A DNA stretch of 41,219 nucleotides from CAYSLU01 sp964431965 (GCA_964431965.1 CAYSLU010000043.1:1-41219); one strand, 5' to 3'. Counted from the stretch's first letter, positions 8,929 through 18,143 are shown. Notes: a model not told the origin generated them from the sequence alone. Program-made: numbers and translations.

Positions 8929-9999
8929 TCAGACCCGAATACTCCGCAGGGCCTCGATATAGTGCCCGAACACCTTCAGGGACACCTCCGGCGGCGGCAG
9001 GTCGTCCACCGCGGGTATGAACCCTCCATCGCGGATCACGGGCATCAGCCGCTCGATCTCACGATCGATGGCCGCTGGCCCGGCGATGAGCGCTTCCTTG
9101 GCGATCCCGCCGCCCAGCCTGAGCCCCCGGCCGAAGCGCCTCCGCAGCAGCGCCGGATCCATTCCGGCCATCTGCTCCAGCGGCCACGTGGCGTTGAACC
9201 CGTGGTCCATCAGCAGCGGCAGGAGCGGCATGACGTTGCCAGCCGTCCACATGGCGATCAGGGGAACACCGTGACGCCGAAGTTCCTCGATGATCGGGTC
9301 CTGATAGGGAAGCCAGAACTCGCTGTAGATCCGGGGTGAGATGTGTGGGGCCGTCTTGTAGGCCAGGTCCTCCGCGAAGATCGCCACGTCGATCCGAGTC
9401 GCGGTCAGCACCGGGCGTAGCGTGCGGAGAATCAGGTCGCTCCAGAAGGAGAACATCTCGTGGATCAGCTCAGGCTGCTCGTAGAAGGCGACCATGAACC
9501 GCTCCATGCCCAGCGCGTAGAAGCCCAGCCGGAAGAAGCAGGGGGAGAAACAGACGCCGACCGGCGATCCGCACCCGTTCAGCCCAACGAGGATCCGATC
9601 GAGGTCGGACGGAATGCGTCCCTGGGCCGCGGCGTCGAACCGGCGCGCGTACCGCCTCCAGTCCTCGACGCTTTTCACCGGATGGTCGACGTAGCCGTAG
9701 TACATGCCGGGTGCCGCCTTGTGGCGGCGCACCGTGGCGCCGAGCCGGTCGATCTGCACGTACTCGGTCTCCGTCTCGGAAACGATCCTCTCCTCAAAGG
9801 GCGGAATCGAGTGCAGATGGACGGGCGCGTAGCGGATGCGGTCGATGCCGAAGTGGGTATCGGGCGATACGCCCGCCGGCAGGCCCTCTCTGTACCACTG
9901 CTCGACGCCAAACTGCTCGTAGGGTTCGAAAGGTATGAGCGGCAGCCGATCGACCGGCTGGTACTGCATGATGCGGTTGAATCGCTCCCGATTGGTCAT
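8929..9999 (-). CDS. URO-D family protein, metal site lost
   Basis: A 356-residue member of the uroporphyrinogen decarboxylase/cobamide-methyltransferase superfamily. The N-terminus MTNRERFNRIMQYQPVDRLP is the family opening, and the C-terminal IARGG-type segment appears as LRLGGGIAKEALIAG. In MtaA/CmuA-type methyltransferases zinc is bound by H-x-C plus a later Cys. Here the equivalent motif reads MWTAGNV, so both ligands are gone, and no late Cys is seen. It is unlikely to be HemE because heme-pathway neighbours are absent and paralogues are adjacent. The start overlaps the preceding gene by ATGA, so the two URO-D-like proteins are translationally coupled and may form a heteromer. The substrate is unknown. 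Confidence 0.8.
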   Translation of the reverse strand: MTNRERFNRIMQYQPVDRLPLIPFEPYEQFGVEQWYREGLPAGVSPDTHFGIDRIRYAPVHLHSIPPFEERIVSETETEYVQIDRLGATVRRHKAAPGMYYGYVDHPVKSVEDWRRYARRFDAAAQGRIPSDLDRILVGLNGCGSPVGVCFSPCFFRLGFYALGMERFMVAFYEQPELIHEMFSFWSDLILRTLRPVLTATRIDVAIFAEDLAYKTAPHISPRIYSEFWLPYQDPIIEELRRHGVPLIAMWTAGNVMPLLPLLMDHGFNATWPLEQMAGMDPALLRRRFGRGLRLGGGIAKEALIAGPAAIDREIERLMPVIRDGGFIPAVDDLPPPEVSLKVFGHYIEALRSIRV

Positions 10000-11141
10000 A
10001 TCTGCTCCATTGGCGTCACGGCGTTCTCCGGATCGTCCTCAGGTGAGATTGTGGTAGTTGCGGCCGGTGTGCGCTTCGCTATTTCGGCCGCCAGCTTCAT
10101 CTTTTCAACCGTTACGCCAGGGGGGCAGGAATCCGAGTTGGCCAGGATAAAAGGCCCTCCGGCGGCGTCTGCAATGACGCTCTCGACGTAAGCGCCGAGG
10201 TCGCGCTCGGACAGTTGGAGGAACTGTGTTGGCTCGATCCCGCCGATAATCCCCACATCTCTTCCAAGGACCTTCCGGGCCTCGCGAATTGAAACATTCC
10301 CCGTGGGCGGAGGCGAAATGCTTTCCACCGCGAAAACCCCGTGCCTCCGCATTCGACCCAGAAGGGCCTTGGTGTGTCCGCAGGCGTGTTGGACATATCG
10401 CTTCCCCGATTGAGCGAGAATGCGACACCACCCGCCGATCTCAGAGCCTATGAACTGGTCGTACTGGGCGGGCGAGTAATTCTGGGTGCTCGAGTCCTCC
10501 CACGTGGTGAAGTATGAGTACTCGGACTGGGCCGCAAGGCGCACGGCCTCGAGGTCGTTTTGAACCATGATTTCCCAAAGCCCCTTCACGACCTCCGGGA
10601 AATCCGCCACCATGTAGACGAGCTCCTCCGTTCCGACCCAGTGCTCAACGAGGGATTGGTAAGCGGATTTGCGGCGGGGGATGAGCATGCCCAGCGAAAC
10701 GCCTTCGCGTCCCGGGCCCGTCAGGTGCCCTTGCATCGGGGCTGGATTGTAGACATACCGCGTCCGTTCCTCGATCCACATCGCGATCTTGACGTGTTCC
10801 GCGGTCTTGAGCGGATGCTCAACCAGAAAGGTGGTGTTGCCCTGCTGGCTGGTCTGGACTGCCTTCCGCAAGTTGCCGACCGGTGTTTCAATGATGGTCA
10901 CCGTTTGCCCGTTTTCGTTCAATTCCGTGTAGCGCAAGCCGTCGATACTCAAGGGCTCTACAGGACAGGGCGCGCCACGCCAAAGAGGATCGGCCCCGAT
11001 CATTTGCTGAAAGGCCAACTGCCCCATGTTGCGGATTTGCTCAGGAAAGTGGTCCCAGACATACGCCAGGAAAGGACAGAAGGGAACGTGATCGGGCTTC
11101 TGCCCTTCCAAGGCGGCGATGATTCGTTCTCTTGAGTTCAT
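9996..11141 (-). CDS. URO-D family protein, probable cobamide methyltransferase-like
   Basis: A 381-residue protein opening with MNSRERIIAALEGQKPDHVP, typical of the URO-D/MtaA superfamily. Unlike the downstream paralogue it keeps a zinc-type site: QHACGH near residue 250 (H-x-C) and SDSCPPGV near 340 (distal Cys). In MtaA, MtbA and CmuA these ligands activate a thiol acceptor or methyl-cobamide. This fits a corrinoid-linked methyl transfer role, but no separate corrinoid protein is encoded nearby, so the partner is unknown. The gene ends in an ATGA overlap with the next URO-D gene and starts 31 bases after the isomerase gene. GGGGAA lies seven bases before the ATG. GC content looks lower than in surrounding genes (see findings). 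Confidence 0.8.
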   Translation of the reverse strand: MNSRERIIAALEGQKPDHVPFCPFLAYVWDHFPEQIRNMGQLAFQQMIGADPLWRGAPCPVEPLSIDGLRYTELNENGQTVTIIETPVGNLRKAVQTSQQGNTTFLVEHPLKTAEHVKIAMWIEERTRYVYNPAPMQGHLTGPGREGVSLGMLIPRRKSAYQSLVEHWVGTEELVYMVADFPEVVKGLWEIMVQNDLEAVRLAAQSEYSYFTTWEDSSTQNYSPAQYDQFIGSEIGGWCRILAQSGKRYVQHACGHTKALLGRMRRHGVFAVESISPPPTGNVSIREARKVLGRDVGIIGGIEPTQFLQLSERDLGAYVESVIADAAGGPFILANSDSCPPGVTVEKMKLAAEIAKRTPAATTTISPEDDPENAVTPMEQI

Positions 11142-11172
11142 GGATGTTCCCCGGTATGGGGGGCTGGTCCTG

Positions 11173-12126
11173 TCAGACCGTTGGGTTGACTATCCAGTCG
11201 CCACGGCATTGCTTGAGGTATCGCAGGGCAGCCACCTGTCCACTCATCTCGCGCTCCCCGCGCATGACGGGGTCATGCCAGCCCTCAATATCGATCGAGC
11301 CGCGGAAGCCGGCCGCGCGCAGATCGGAGATGATCGCGGTCCAATTGCTGTTGCCGAAACCCGGGGTGCGGTGATACGCGAAAGGCTTGGTTCCCTGGGA
11401 TCCGTAATGGCGGGCGGTCTCTTCGTTGACGGAAGCGCGGACGCCGTATTTTCGGATCCGATCCCAGTGAACGGTCGCGTCCTTCCCATGGACATGGAAT
11501 ATCTTGCCAGCCCACTCGCGGAGCTGCGGCATGGGATCGATCAGATTGACGAGCTGATGGCAGGGCTCCCATTCCAGGCCCAGATTGTCATCGGGCACCG
11601 CGTGAAACATCATCTCCCAGGCCACGGGGTTGTGCGCGATATTCCAGTCGCCGGTCTGCCAGCTTCCGCCCATGTCGCAATTCTCAAACGCGATGCGCAC
11701 CTTGCGTTTCCGAGCCCTTTGAGCCAGCGGCGCCCAGACCTGTTTAAACCGGGGGATGCTCTGGTCGATGGGGAGCCCGCGCAACCGGCCGGTAAATCCC
11801 CCCACGATGTCGCAGCCAAAAAGGTGGGCGTGGTCGATCGCCTCTTTCCATGCCTGCAAAGCCTCCTCGCCCTGCGGGTCTTTTTCCAAAGGATTTCCGA
11901 AAACCGCCAGGGAGGAGATGACGGCGTTGCCGCCTTCGAGGACTTTTCGGATTCCACGGGCCCATTCCTTCCACTGGACGCCACGGGTCGTCCGCGAGAA
12001 AACCAGGCTGAACGACTCAAAGCCGTAAGGCAGGATCTGACGGATATACTCGGGAGACGTCTCTCCCGCCTTCACCAGCGTGCCGATGCGGATGTCAGGC
12101 TGGACAATGTGGTCGTTGTCACTCAT
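11173..12126 (-). CDS. Sugar phosphate isomerase/epimerase-like TIM-barrel protein
   Basis: A 317-residue AP-endonuclease-2-type TIM barrel (PF01261). Candidate metal ligands follow the family pattern: Glu in RIAFENCDMGG, Glu/His in GLEWEPCHQL, HVHGKD, and Glu in GSIDIEGWHD near the C-terminus. Relatives are xylose-isomerase-like sugar isomerases, 3-keto-sugar epimerases and inosose dehydratases. The ATG at 12126 overlaps the upstream Gfo/Idh/MocA stop by eight bases, so the pair is translationally coupled. Isomerase plus Gfo/Idh/MocA is a standard pairing in which a sugar is oxidised to a 3-keto derivative and then isomerised, eliminated or hydrolysed. The actual substrate is not evident. 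Confidence 0.8.
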   Translation of the reverse strand: MSDNDHIVQPDIRIGTLVKAGETSPEYIRQILPYGFESFSLVFSRTTRGVQWKEWARGIRKVLEGGNAVISSLAVFGNPLEKDPQGEEALQAWKEAIDHAHLFGCDIVGGFTGRLRGLPIDQSIPRFKQVWAPLAQRARKRKVRIAFENCDMGGSWQTGDWNIAHNPVAWEMMFHAVPDDNLGLEWEPCHQLVNLIDPMPQLREWAGKIFHVHGKDATVHWDRIRKYGVRASVNEETARHYGSQGTKPFAYHRTPGFGNSNWTAIISDLRAAGFRGSIDIEGWHDPVMRGEREMSGQVAALRYLKQCRGDWIVNPTV

Positions 12127-13195
12127 CTGATTTGACCTTTCTTTGACGGTTGGATGACGCAGGCTCTTTTTGCCACGAGCATTTAACCTTCCGCCCTTTG
12201 GCGGCGCTTTGAATGGCCGCGTGGACCATGGCCAGGCTCTTGATGTTGTCCGAGCAGATCGTTTGAGGCCTCTCGCCGCTCCGGTGGCAGCGGACGAACT
12301 CGTCGATGCAGGCCGCGTGCCCCTCCAGGGTTCCAGGGGTGGGGTCGCAGGGGACGGGGATGTCCTCGACTTGACGAAAGGTGCCTTCCTGACTGGTGAT
12401 CACCTGGGCATGAAATGCCTTTTCGCCGTCCCAGGTGACGGATCCCTTTTCCCCGATGATTCGCCAGTTCGCCTGCCAGGAAGTCCTCAGCCCCTCGGCG
12501 CACCAACTGCCGCGGTAGCTGTACACCACCTGGTTGGTCATCTCGAAGACAGCTATGGCTGAAGCGTCATGAGCATACCACGAGCCCGGCGGGTTCCACT
12601 CGTGGCCCAGCACCCAGGCAGGATCCTGCCCGGTGAGATAGCGCGCCGTGTCGAAGGTATGGATGGCCATGTCCAGCAGGAGGACATGGCGCATCTCTTC
12701 GCGAAACCCGCCGGGATGACACCCCATCAGGAAATCGCAATGCGCGGTTGTCAGCCGACCGATCGCCCCGGACTCCAGGAAACGGCGCAGAGCGGCCAGG
12801 GCGCTGATATACCGTCGATTCTGCATGACGGCGTAGGTTCGGCCGGCCTTTTCCGACGCGGCCACCACGCGCATGGCCTTGGGCATGGTGTCGGCCAGCG
12901 GTTTCTCCCCCAGGACATGGCAGCCATGCTTCAGAGCGGTGGTGGTCACCTTGTCGTGCACTTCGGGAATGGTGCAATCGAAAACGAAATCGGGCTTCAG
13001 CCGGCCGAGCATGGAATCAAGACCCGTGCCGATCTCCGCGCCGTGGAGTTCGTGCGCCGCTTTCCGCTCCTCGGCGGCGGCACGGTTGATATCCACCAGG
13101 CCGACCACCTCGATATCCGCGCGCTGCTTGACGGCCTTGAACCAAGCATTGCTGATTTTGCCGCATCCGACATGAACAACTCGCAAAGATCTCAT
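12119..13195 (-). CDS. Gfo/Idh/MocA-family NAD(P)-dependent oxidoreductase
   Basis: A 358-residue protein. The N-terminal Rossmann fold begins RVVHVGCGKISNAWFKA (GxGxxxxxW variant), then EVVGLVDIN, and the family signature GEKPLADTM occurs near residue 95. The C-terminal domain is the usual alpha/beta sheet domain. Members oxidise sugars, inositols, biliverdin or glycosides. The start ATG at 13195 has GTGGAG about eight bases upstream, and a candidate promoter lies 24-51 bases upstream. The gene probably heads a unit with the isomerase and two URO-D-like genes (13195 to 8929). Confidence 0.85.
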   Translation of the reverse strand: MRSLRVVHVGCGKISNAWFKAVKQRADIEVVGLVDINRAAAEERKAAHELHGAEIGTGLDSMLGRLKPDFVFDCTIPEVHDKVTTTALKHGCHVLGEKPLADTMPKAMRVVAASEKAGRTYAVMQNRRYISALAALRRFLESGAIGRLTTAHCDFLMGCHPGGFREEMRHVLLLDMAIHTFDTARYLTGQDPAWVLGHEWNPPGSWYAHDASAIAVFEMTNQVVYSYRGSWCAEGLRTSWQANWRIIGEKGSVTWDGEKAFHAQVITSQEGTFRQVEDIPVPCDPTPGTLEGHAACIDEFVRCHRSGERPQTICSDNIKSLAMVHAAIQSAAKGRKVKCSWQKEPASSNRQRKVKSDE

Positions 13196-13218
13196 TTCAT
13201 CTGCTCCACTCTAGCTGG

Positions 13219-13246
13219 GCTATACGGAATGGCCACCCATTCGCAA
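13219..13246 (-). promoter_or_regulatory. Candidate promoter for the Gfo/Idh-isomerase-URO-D unit
   Basis: On the minus strand TTGCGA (13246-13241), a 16-base spacer and TATAGC (13224-13219) lie just upstream of the oxidoreductase start. The -10 side overlaps the recurring 11-mer GCTATACGGAA (read on plus), which is also found at 26913 and 35050. Confidence 0.4.
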
Positions 13247-13267
13247 GTCCATCTGGGAAATGCGGGC

Positions 13268-14242
13268 TCAGTTCTCCCAGGGTAGGAAGCAGACCTTGAC
13301 GGCTTGGCGTTGCTCCAGCAGATCGACGCCTTCCGCGTACCGTTCCAGCGGCAGCCTGTGCGTGACGAGCGCGGCCAGGTCAAGCTTGCCCTGTCGGATC
13401 AGGTCGAGCGCGTACTCGGCCGACTCGCGCGAGTGGCCCTTGTACCCGCACAGCCGCAGCCCGCCGAAATGGCGCGGGCTGAACGTGTAGTCCTCGCGCT
13501 GCACACCGAAGAGGGCCAAGGCGTCCTGGGTCCGATCCATCAGGAACTCGACCGACGCCTTGGCGCCGACGCAGTCCACGGCCGACTCGAGCCTCGGCCC
13601 CTTCGGGCGCGCCGGGAACTCGTTCTCGATCGTGCCGCCCGGATCGTAGCAGCCGGACGCGCCCAGCCGGGCGGCCATGGCTCGCCGGTCGGGCAGGATG
13701 TCGAACCCGTAGACCTCGCCCGCCCCCTCGGCGCGGGCCATCTGGAGGGCGACGAGGCCGGCTGCGCCCAGGCCCCCGACGCCGAAGCAGCGGCCGCGGA
13801 TGGCGTCCATGTCGCGCAGCATCCGGAAGCAGGCGCCCACGCACATGGCCAGCTCGAGCGGCGCCAGCGCCTCGTCCGGCAGATTCTCGGGCACTCGCAG
13901 GACTCGCTCGGCTTCGATCGCGACGAACTGTGCGTAGCAGCCCTGGAGGTTCTCCGCGCTCGCGCGCCAGGTGGCCACGCGGTCTCCGACTCCGAAGCCG
14001 GTCACGCCGGCTCCGGCCGCCTCGATGCGGCCGACGGCCTCGTGCCCGGGCTTGCCCGGCGTGTACGGGTAGCGGAACGCGTGCCCGACGAACATCGGCT
14101 CATTGTGGCGCAGGTGCAGGTCCCACTGCGGACAGGTCGTTACCGCCGTGATGCGCATCAGCACCTCGCCGGGCCCTGGCTTCGGGACCGGCGCGTCGGT
14201 AACCACGAACTCGCGCGGCGCCGTGACGTGCAGGATCTTCAT
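13268..14242 (-). CDS. Zinc-type alcohol dehydrogenase (MDR family)
   Basis: A 324-residue medium-chain dehydrogenase/reductase. The catalytic domain shows TTCPQWD (zinc Cys near residue 37) and PGKPGHEAVGRIEAAG (GHE motif). The cofactor domain has GVGGLGAAGLVALQMARAEG with the GxGxxG fingerprint and an acidic residue at YGFDILPD, suggesting NAD. The four-cysteine structural zinc lobe normally following GHE is missing, as in some sugar and threonine dehydrogenase relatives. A strong ribosome site GGAAGGAG lies about eight bases before the ATG. It follows the aldo/keto reductase by 46 bases and probably acts in the same sugar oxidation/reduction route. Confidence 0.8.
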   Translation of the reverse strand: MKILHVTAPREFVVTDAPVPKPGPGEVLMRITAVTTCPQWDLHLRHNEPMFVGHAFRYPYTPGKPGHEAVGRIEAAGAGVTGFGVGDRVATWRASAENLQGCYAQFVAIEAERVLRVPENLPDEALAPLELAMCVGACFRMLRDMDAIRGRCFGVGGLGAAGLVALQMARAEGAGEVYGFDILPDRRAMAARLGASGCYDPGGTIENEFPARPKGPRLESAVDCVGAKASVEFLMDRTQDALALFGVQREDYTFSPRHFGGLRLCGYKGHSRESAEYALDLIRQGKLDLAALVTHRLPLERYAEGVDLLEQRQAVKVCFLPWEN

Positions 14243-14288
14243 CGGTCGGACTCCTTCCTCTCGCGTGAAGCAACGGACATGTTCCCGC

Positions 14289-15236
14289 CTACCGCACCTG
14301 ACCCTGCACCCGCCCGAACAGCTCGCGCAGCCGCTTCATGCGCGGCGCATCCAGGTACGGCGGATCAACGGCCCGCAGGTTCTCGCGGAACCGCTCCGCC
14401 GTGCGCGCCCCGACACAGCAGGAGCTCACGCCGTGCGTGAGCACGAAGCGCAGGGCCGCCGCGGGCACGCTGTATGGCTTGAGGAAGTCGAACAGGTCCG
14501 GATCGGTGTATGGCGGCGCGGGCGGCAGGTACCCGGCGGCGATGTGCCGCCGCACGCACTCCAGCGCCGCCGGCACGCTGACCAGGCCCGACTCCGGCGT
14601 TCCCTGGTTCAGCGGCATCATCACCGTCGTGCCGACATCGTGCCGGGCGCACAGCGGCAGGACCGACTCCGCCGCATTCTGCATCAGGAAGTTCATCGTG
14701 AGCATGACCGCGTCAAACGCCCCGGTCGGCACCGCGCGCTTCAGGACCTCGTGGGTCCCGTCGACTGTGGACAGCTCGCTGATGCCGATGAATCGGACCT
14801 TGCCCTGCTCGCGCAGCCGGACCATGGCCTCGTAGCAGCCGTCGGTCATGAAGCGGTCGAAGGTCTCGACCGACCGGATCGCGTGGCCCAGCAGGATGTC
14901 GATCCGGTCGCGGCGCAGCCGCCGAAGGCTTCCCTCGGCGGAGGCAACGAGCTTGTCCGGAGATCCGGTGTAGTTCGCGTCGCCGCCCCACCCGTCGTAC
15001 GGCTGGTACTTGGTCTCGATGATAACGTCGTCGCGCCCGCACAGGGCCTCGCCCAGCGCGCTTTCGCAGTCACCCTTGCCGTAGTCGGCGGCGGTGTCGA
15101 TGAAGTTGACGCCCCCGTCGATCGCAGCGTGCACCGTGGCGATGAAGAGCGCCCGATCCTGCGTCGCGCCGCGCGCCGCCCCGTAGCTGAGTTCCGAGAC
15201 CTGAAGTCCAGTTCGCCCTAAGCGTCGGTACAGCAT
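14289..15236 (-). CDS. Aldo/keto reductase
   Basis: A 315-residue (alpha/beta)8 barrel. The opening MLYRRLGRTGLQVSELSYGA is the family signature. The catalytic tetrad can be read as Asp47 and Tyr52 (FIDTAADYGKG), Lys76 (IETKYQ) and His118 (ILLGHAI). The protein resembles L-fucose dehydrogenase and galactose dehydrogenase-type reductases. GGAGGAA is seven bases upstream of the ATG. It lies 145 bases from the sulfatase stop and 46 bases ahead of the MDR dehydrogenase. Confidence 0.85.
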   Translation of the reverse strand: MLYRRLGRTGLQVSELSYGAARGATQDRALFIATVHAAIDGGVNFIDTAADYGKGDCESALGEALCGRDDVIIETKYQPYDGWGGDANYTGSPDKLVASAEGSLRRLRRDRIDILLGHAIRSVETFDRFMTDGCYEAMVRLREQGKVRFIGISELSTVDGTHEVLKRAVPTGAFDAVMLTMNFLMQNAAESVLPLCARHDVGTTVMMPLNQGTPESGLVSVPAALECVRRHIAAGYLPPAPPYTDPDLFDFLKPYSVPAAALRFVLTHGVSSCCVGARTAERFRENLRAVDPPYLDAPRMKRLRELFGRVQGQVR

Positions 15237-15380
15237 GGCAGATTCCTCCGTCTGTCAACAGCCGCGCGGGCTGCTCGGCCGGCATGGCCAGCGATTCATC
15301 ATCCCCGCTCCGACCCACTGTAGCGCAGAAAAATCCGCGCGCACTGGCCAACTCGCACAGCCGCTATGTCGTGTGCATCG

Positions 15381-16979
15381 TCAATAGTCATCAAGCATCG
15401 CAGGCTCGATGCCCGGCATCGTATCGAGCTTCCAGATGTCCACGGGCACATCGTTCGCCTGCCGCGGGCCGGGCGTGCTGCGCCCCTCTGCGACATCCTT
15501 CTTCAGCACGGCGAGCAGTTGCCTGACGCGGTCGGGTTGCTCGGCGTGCAGGTTGCGCGTCTCGCCGGGATCGCTCTGCATGTCGTAGAGCTGGACCAGC
15601 GGCAGGCCGGCTTTGGCCGCCTCGGCATCGCTGTGGGTCCACCCTCCCGAACCAGGACAGAGCACCAGTTTCCAGCGCCCATCGCGAATGGCGAACTTAC
15701 CGTTGATCGAGTGGTGCACCACCGTGTGGCGTCCGGAAGTGCCCCCTTGGCGAAACAGCGGCATCATGCTTACGCTGTCCTCGCCGGCGTTGTCCGGGAG
15801 CCTTTCTCCCACGATATCGGCGCACGTGGCCATCAGATCGGAAAGACAGACAAGCTCACCGCACTCGGTCCCGGCCTTGATGACGCCCGGCCACCGGGCG
15901 ACACACGGAATGCGGTGTCCGCCATCCCAGGCATCGGACTTGTACCCGCGGTAGGGCCCGTTGGGGAAATGCCCTTGAGGTTCCAGCGCTTTCTCGCCGT
16001 GTCCCCGGCCATCTTGCGCCGTCCCGATGTAATGGGCGCATCCGTTGTCGCTCGCGAAAATGACAAGCGTGTTCCCGGCTACGCCGTATCGCTCCAGGGA
16101 GGCCAGCACACGACCAAACACGTCGTCCGTCTCGATGACCAGATCGGCATAGAGATTGCCCAACCCGCTCTTGCCGATCCACGGCTTGTTGACGGACAGC
16201 GGCGTGTGGGGCGAGGTCATGGGGAGGTAGAGGAAGAACGGGGTTCTCCTCTGTGCCTGATTCCTGATGTAGAGATCCGCCTTCTTTGCCCACGTCGGGA
16301 GGAGCTGCTCGAAATTCCAGTACGGCATCGCCGGACCCGACATATTGGCCCGATTGTCGCCGATGAGGCGCATCGGGAGGAACTCGCAGGGGACGCCGAC
16401 CGTGCGCTCGTTCTCGATGAAGCAGTAGGGTGGCCAGTTCGGCACATCGACACCGAAGTAGTAGTCAAATCCGCGCTTCGTCGGTCCGCCGGTAGTCGGT
16501 CTGGAAAAGGCGTCGCGCCAGCGCATCTGTTGTTCCGCCGACGCCTCTATGTCGGCGTCCGGCTCCCAGCAACTCGGGGCGGTGCTGGCGCGAGGATGGA
16601 AATCCTCTTCACTGACTTCAAAGTCCCATCCTTGGCCCAGATGCCACTTCCCGATGCATGCGGTGTGGTATCCATGCCTCTTCAGGAACCCGGGAACCGT
16701 CAGCCGATCCGCCGCGATGAGCGGATCGCCGTAGGGTCCAACGATGCCCTTCTGAAGCGTGGAGCGCCAGTTGTAGCGACCGGTCAGCAGACTGTACCGT
16801 GAAGGCGAACACACGGACGAACTGGAGTGGGCGTCGGTGAACCGCATCCCCTCGCGCGCCAAGCGGTCGATGTTCGGCGTGCGAATCTTCCCTTCGGGGT
16901 TCAGGCAGGAGGCATCGCCATAGCCCATGTCATCGACGAAGAAGAAGACGATGTTTGGTTTCGCTGACTGTGTTTTCAC
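15381..16979 (-). CDS. Sulfatase (formylglycine-dependent, Cys type)
   Basis: A 532-residue arylsulfatase-family (S1) protein. The N-terminus NIVFFFVDDMGYGD supplies two metal-binding Asp residues (16 and 17). SVCSPSRYSLLTGR contains the C-x-P-S-R motif whose Cys57 must be converted to formylglycine. A later FASDNGCAHY supplies the Asp-Asn metal ligands. It starts at GTG (16977-16979), with AGGAG close upstream. No signal peptide is visible, unlike most glycan sulfatases, so it may act on imported oligosaccharides. Maturation needs a formylglycine-generating enzyme or an anaerobic sulfatase-maturating enzyme; the SUMF1-like protein in this window lacks the required cysteines. It lies just downstream of the aldolase gene. 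Confidence 0.9.
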   Translation of the reverse strand: MKTQSAKPNIVFFFVDDMGYGDASCLNPEGKIRTPNIDRLAREGMRFTDAHSSSSVCSPSRYSLLTGRYNWRSTLQKGIVGPYGDPLIAADRLTVPGFLKRHGYHTACIGKWHLGQGWDFEVSEEDFHPRASTAPSCWEPDADIEASAEQQMRWRDAFSRPTTGGPTKRGFDYYFGVDVPNWPPYCFIENERTVGVPCEFLPMRLIGDNRANMSGPAMPYWNFEQLLPTWAKKADLYIRNQAQRRTPFFLYLPMTSPHTPLSVNKPWIGKSGLGNLYADLVIETDDVFGRVLASLERYGVAGNTLVIFASDNGCAHYIGTAQDGRGHGEKALEPQGHFPNGPYRGYKSDAWDGGHRIPCVARWPGVIKAGTECGELVCLSDLMATCADIVGERLPDNAGEDSVSMMPLFRQGGTSGRHTVVHHSINGKFAIRDGRWKLVLCPGSGGWTHSDAEAAKAGLPLVQLYDMQSDPGETRNLHAEQPDRVRQLLAVLKKDVAEGRSTPGPRQANDVPVDIWKLDTMPGIEPAMLDDY

Positions 16980-17107
16980 GCGCTCCTATCCCCAACAGCG
17001 TACGGTATGACGGACATCGCTGGGCGTGCTGCCCCGGCGTGACCTCCCGCCTGGGCGGCAAGGCCCGCCTCCGGCCCCGCCGCCATCGCGTGCTGCGAAC
17101 GGTTCAT
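16976..17107 (-). CDS. Possible 43-residue coupling ORF between aldolase and sulfatase
   Basis: An ATG at 17107, 10 bases after the aldolase stop, opens a 43-codon frame ending TGA at 16976-16978. The end overlaps the sulfatase start as GTGA. The product is rich in Ala and Gly and unlike known proteins. It could be a leader allowing ribosome hand-over to the sulfatase, or a chance frame in GC-rich spacer. Confidence 0.2.
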   Translation of the reverse strand: MNRSQHAMAAGPEAGLAAQAGGHAGAARPAMSVIPYAVGDRSA

Positions 17108-17117
17108 GATGCACCCC

Positions 17118-18076
17118 TCAGTACATTCCCCTGGGCCGGTCAGCGACGATGCCGGGGGCCTGGCCGACGGCCTCGNNNNNNNNNNNNNNNNNNNNNNNNN
17201 NNNNNNNNNNNNNNNNNNNNNNNNNNNNNNNNNNNNNNNNNNNNNNNNNNNNNNNNNNNNNNNNNNNNNNNNNNNGTACATTCCCCTGGGCCGGTCAGCG
17301 ACGATGCCGGGGGCCTGGCCGACGGCCTCGCGGCAGGTCTTCGCCGCCTGCGCGGACCCCGTCGCCAGGAGCGGCACATCCCCGCAGCAGATGATCATCC
17401 GATAGCCCATGGCGATGGCGCCGCGCAGGGCCTCCGGGGTGAAGAAGATGCCGGCGGCAAACTTGCCGGCGCGCGTGGCCGCATCGGCGACGCGCTTCAT
17501 CGCCTCGTCGAAGCACCCGGCCGGCCGCTGGCCGTCCATCCGCATCCCCTGGCTCTGGGCCATGTCGTCGGGGCCGAAGAAGAGGGCATCCACGCCGTCA
17601 ACCGCCGCGATGGCCTCGGCATTCCCGAGCGCCTCGACGCTTTCGATCTGGCAGACGACGAGCGGCTGGGGCTGGTCGGCGTGCGAGTAGGCGCGGCCGT
17701 AGAGGTCGATCGGACGCCGCCCGCCATACGAGCGCTTGCCGCGCGGCGGGAACCGGGCCGCACGCACGACCGCCTGGGCCTGCTCGACGGTGTCGACCAT
17801 CGGGACCATCACCGCATGGCAGGCCGAGTCCAGCACCTTGCCGATGGGGCCCGCCTCCGGGCCGGGAACCCGCACCATGGAAAAGAGGCCGATGAGATCG
17901 CAGGCGCGGACCGCGGCCAGCGCGTCGTCGAGCCCCCACCCGCCGTGCTGGCCGTCGATCCAGCACCAGTCCCAGTCCTGCCCGATGCGCTCGATGATCC
18001 CCGGCGCGGGATACATCGAGCACATGCCCAGCTGCGGCCGCTCCGATAGCGCCTGTGCGAACGATCGACTCTTCAT
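17118..18076 (-). CDS. HpcH/HpaI-family class II aldolase (interrupted by false gap)
   Basis: A TIM-barrel aldolase of the 2-keto-3-deoxy acid/4-hydroxy-2-oxovalerate type. The metal-binding segment is VCQIESVEAL, followed by FFGPDDMAQ; WCWIDGQHGGW is the family early motif. The start ATG at 18076 has GGAGG about nine bases upstream. The record breaks the gene with 100 N at 17176-17275, but the 55 bases on both sides are identical. Removing the N run and one copy gives an unbroken 267-residue protein ending RPRGMY with stop at 17118-17120, the normal family length. Its role is probably retro-aldol cleavage of a 2-keto-3-deoxy sugar acid to pyruvate plus aldehyde, the final step of the sugar route here. 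Confidence 0.85.
17121..17330. repeat. 55-bp identical duplication around a 100-N gap (assembly artefact)
   Basis: Bases 17121-17175 and 17276-17330 are identical and separated by exactly 100 N. 55 is a usual de Bruijn k-mer size, so two contig ends overlapping by one k-mer appear to have been scaffolded without merging. Collapsing one copy plus the N run restores the aldolase reading frame and stop. Confidence 0.9.
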
Positions 18077-18143
18077 GGCTGCCGTTCCTCCGTTCCGAGT
18101 TATTGCGCGAACCGACCAGATTTTTTCGTCCGTGTAGCCAAGT

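Noticed and set aside
6676..9339. An 887-codon plus-strand frame across the beta-helix and URO-D genes
   Set aside because: It crosses two real genes on the other strand and shows no domain of its own.
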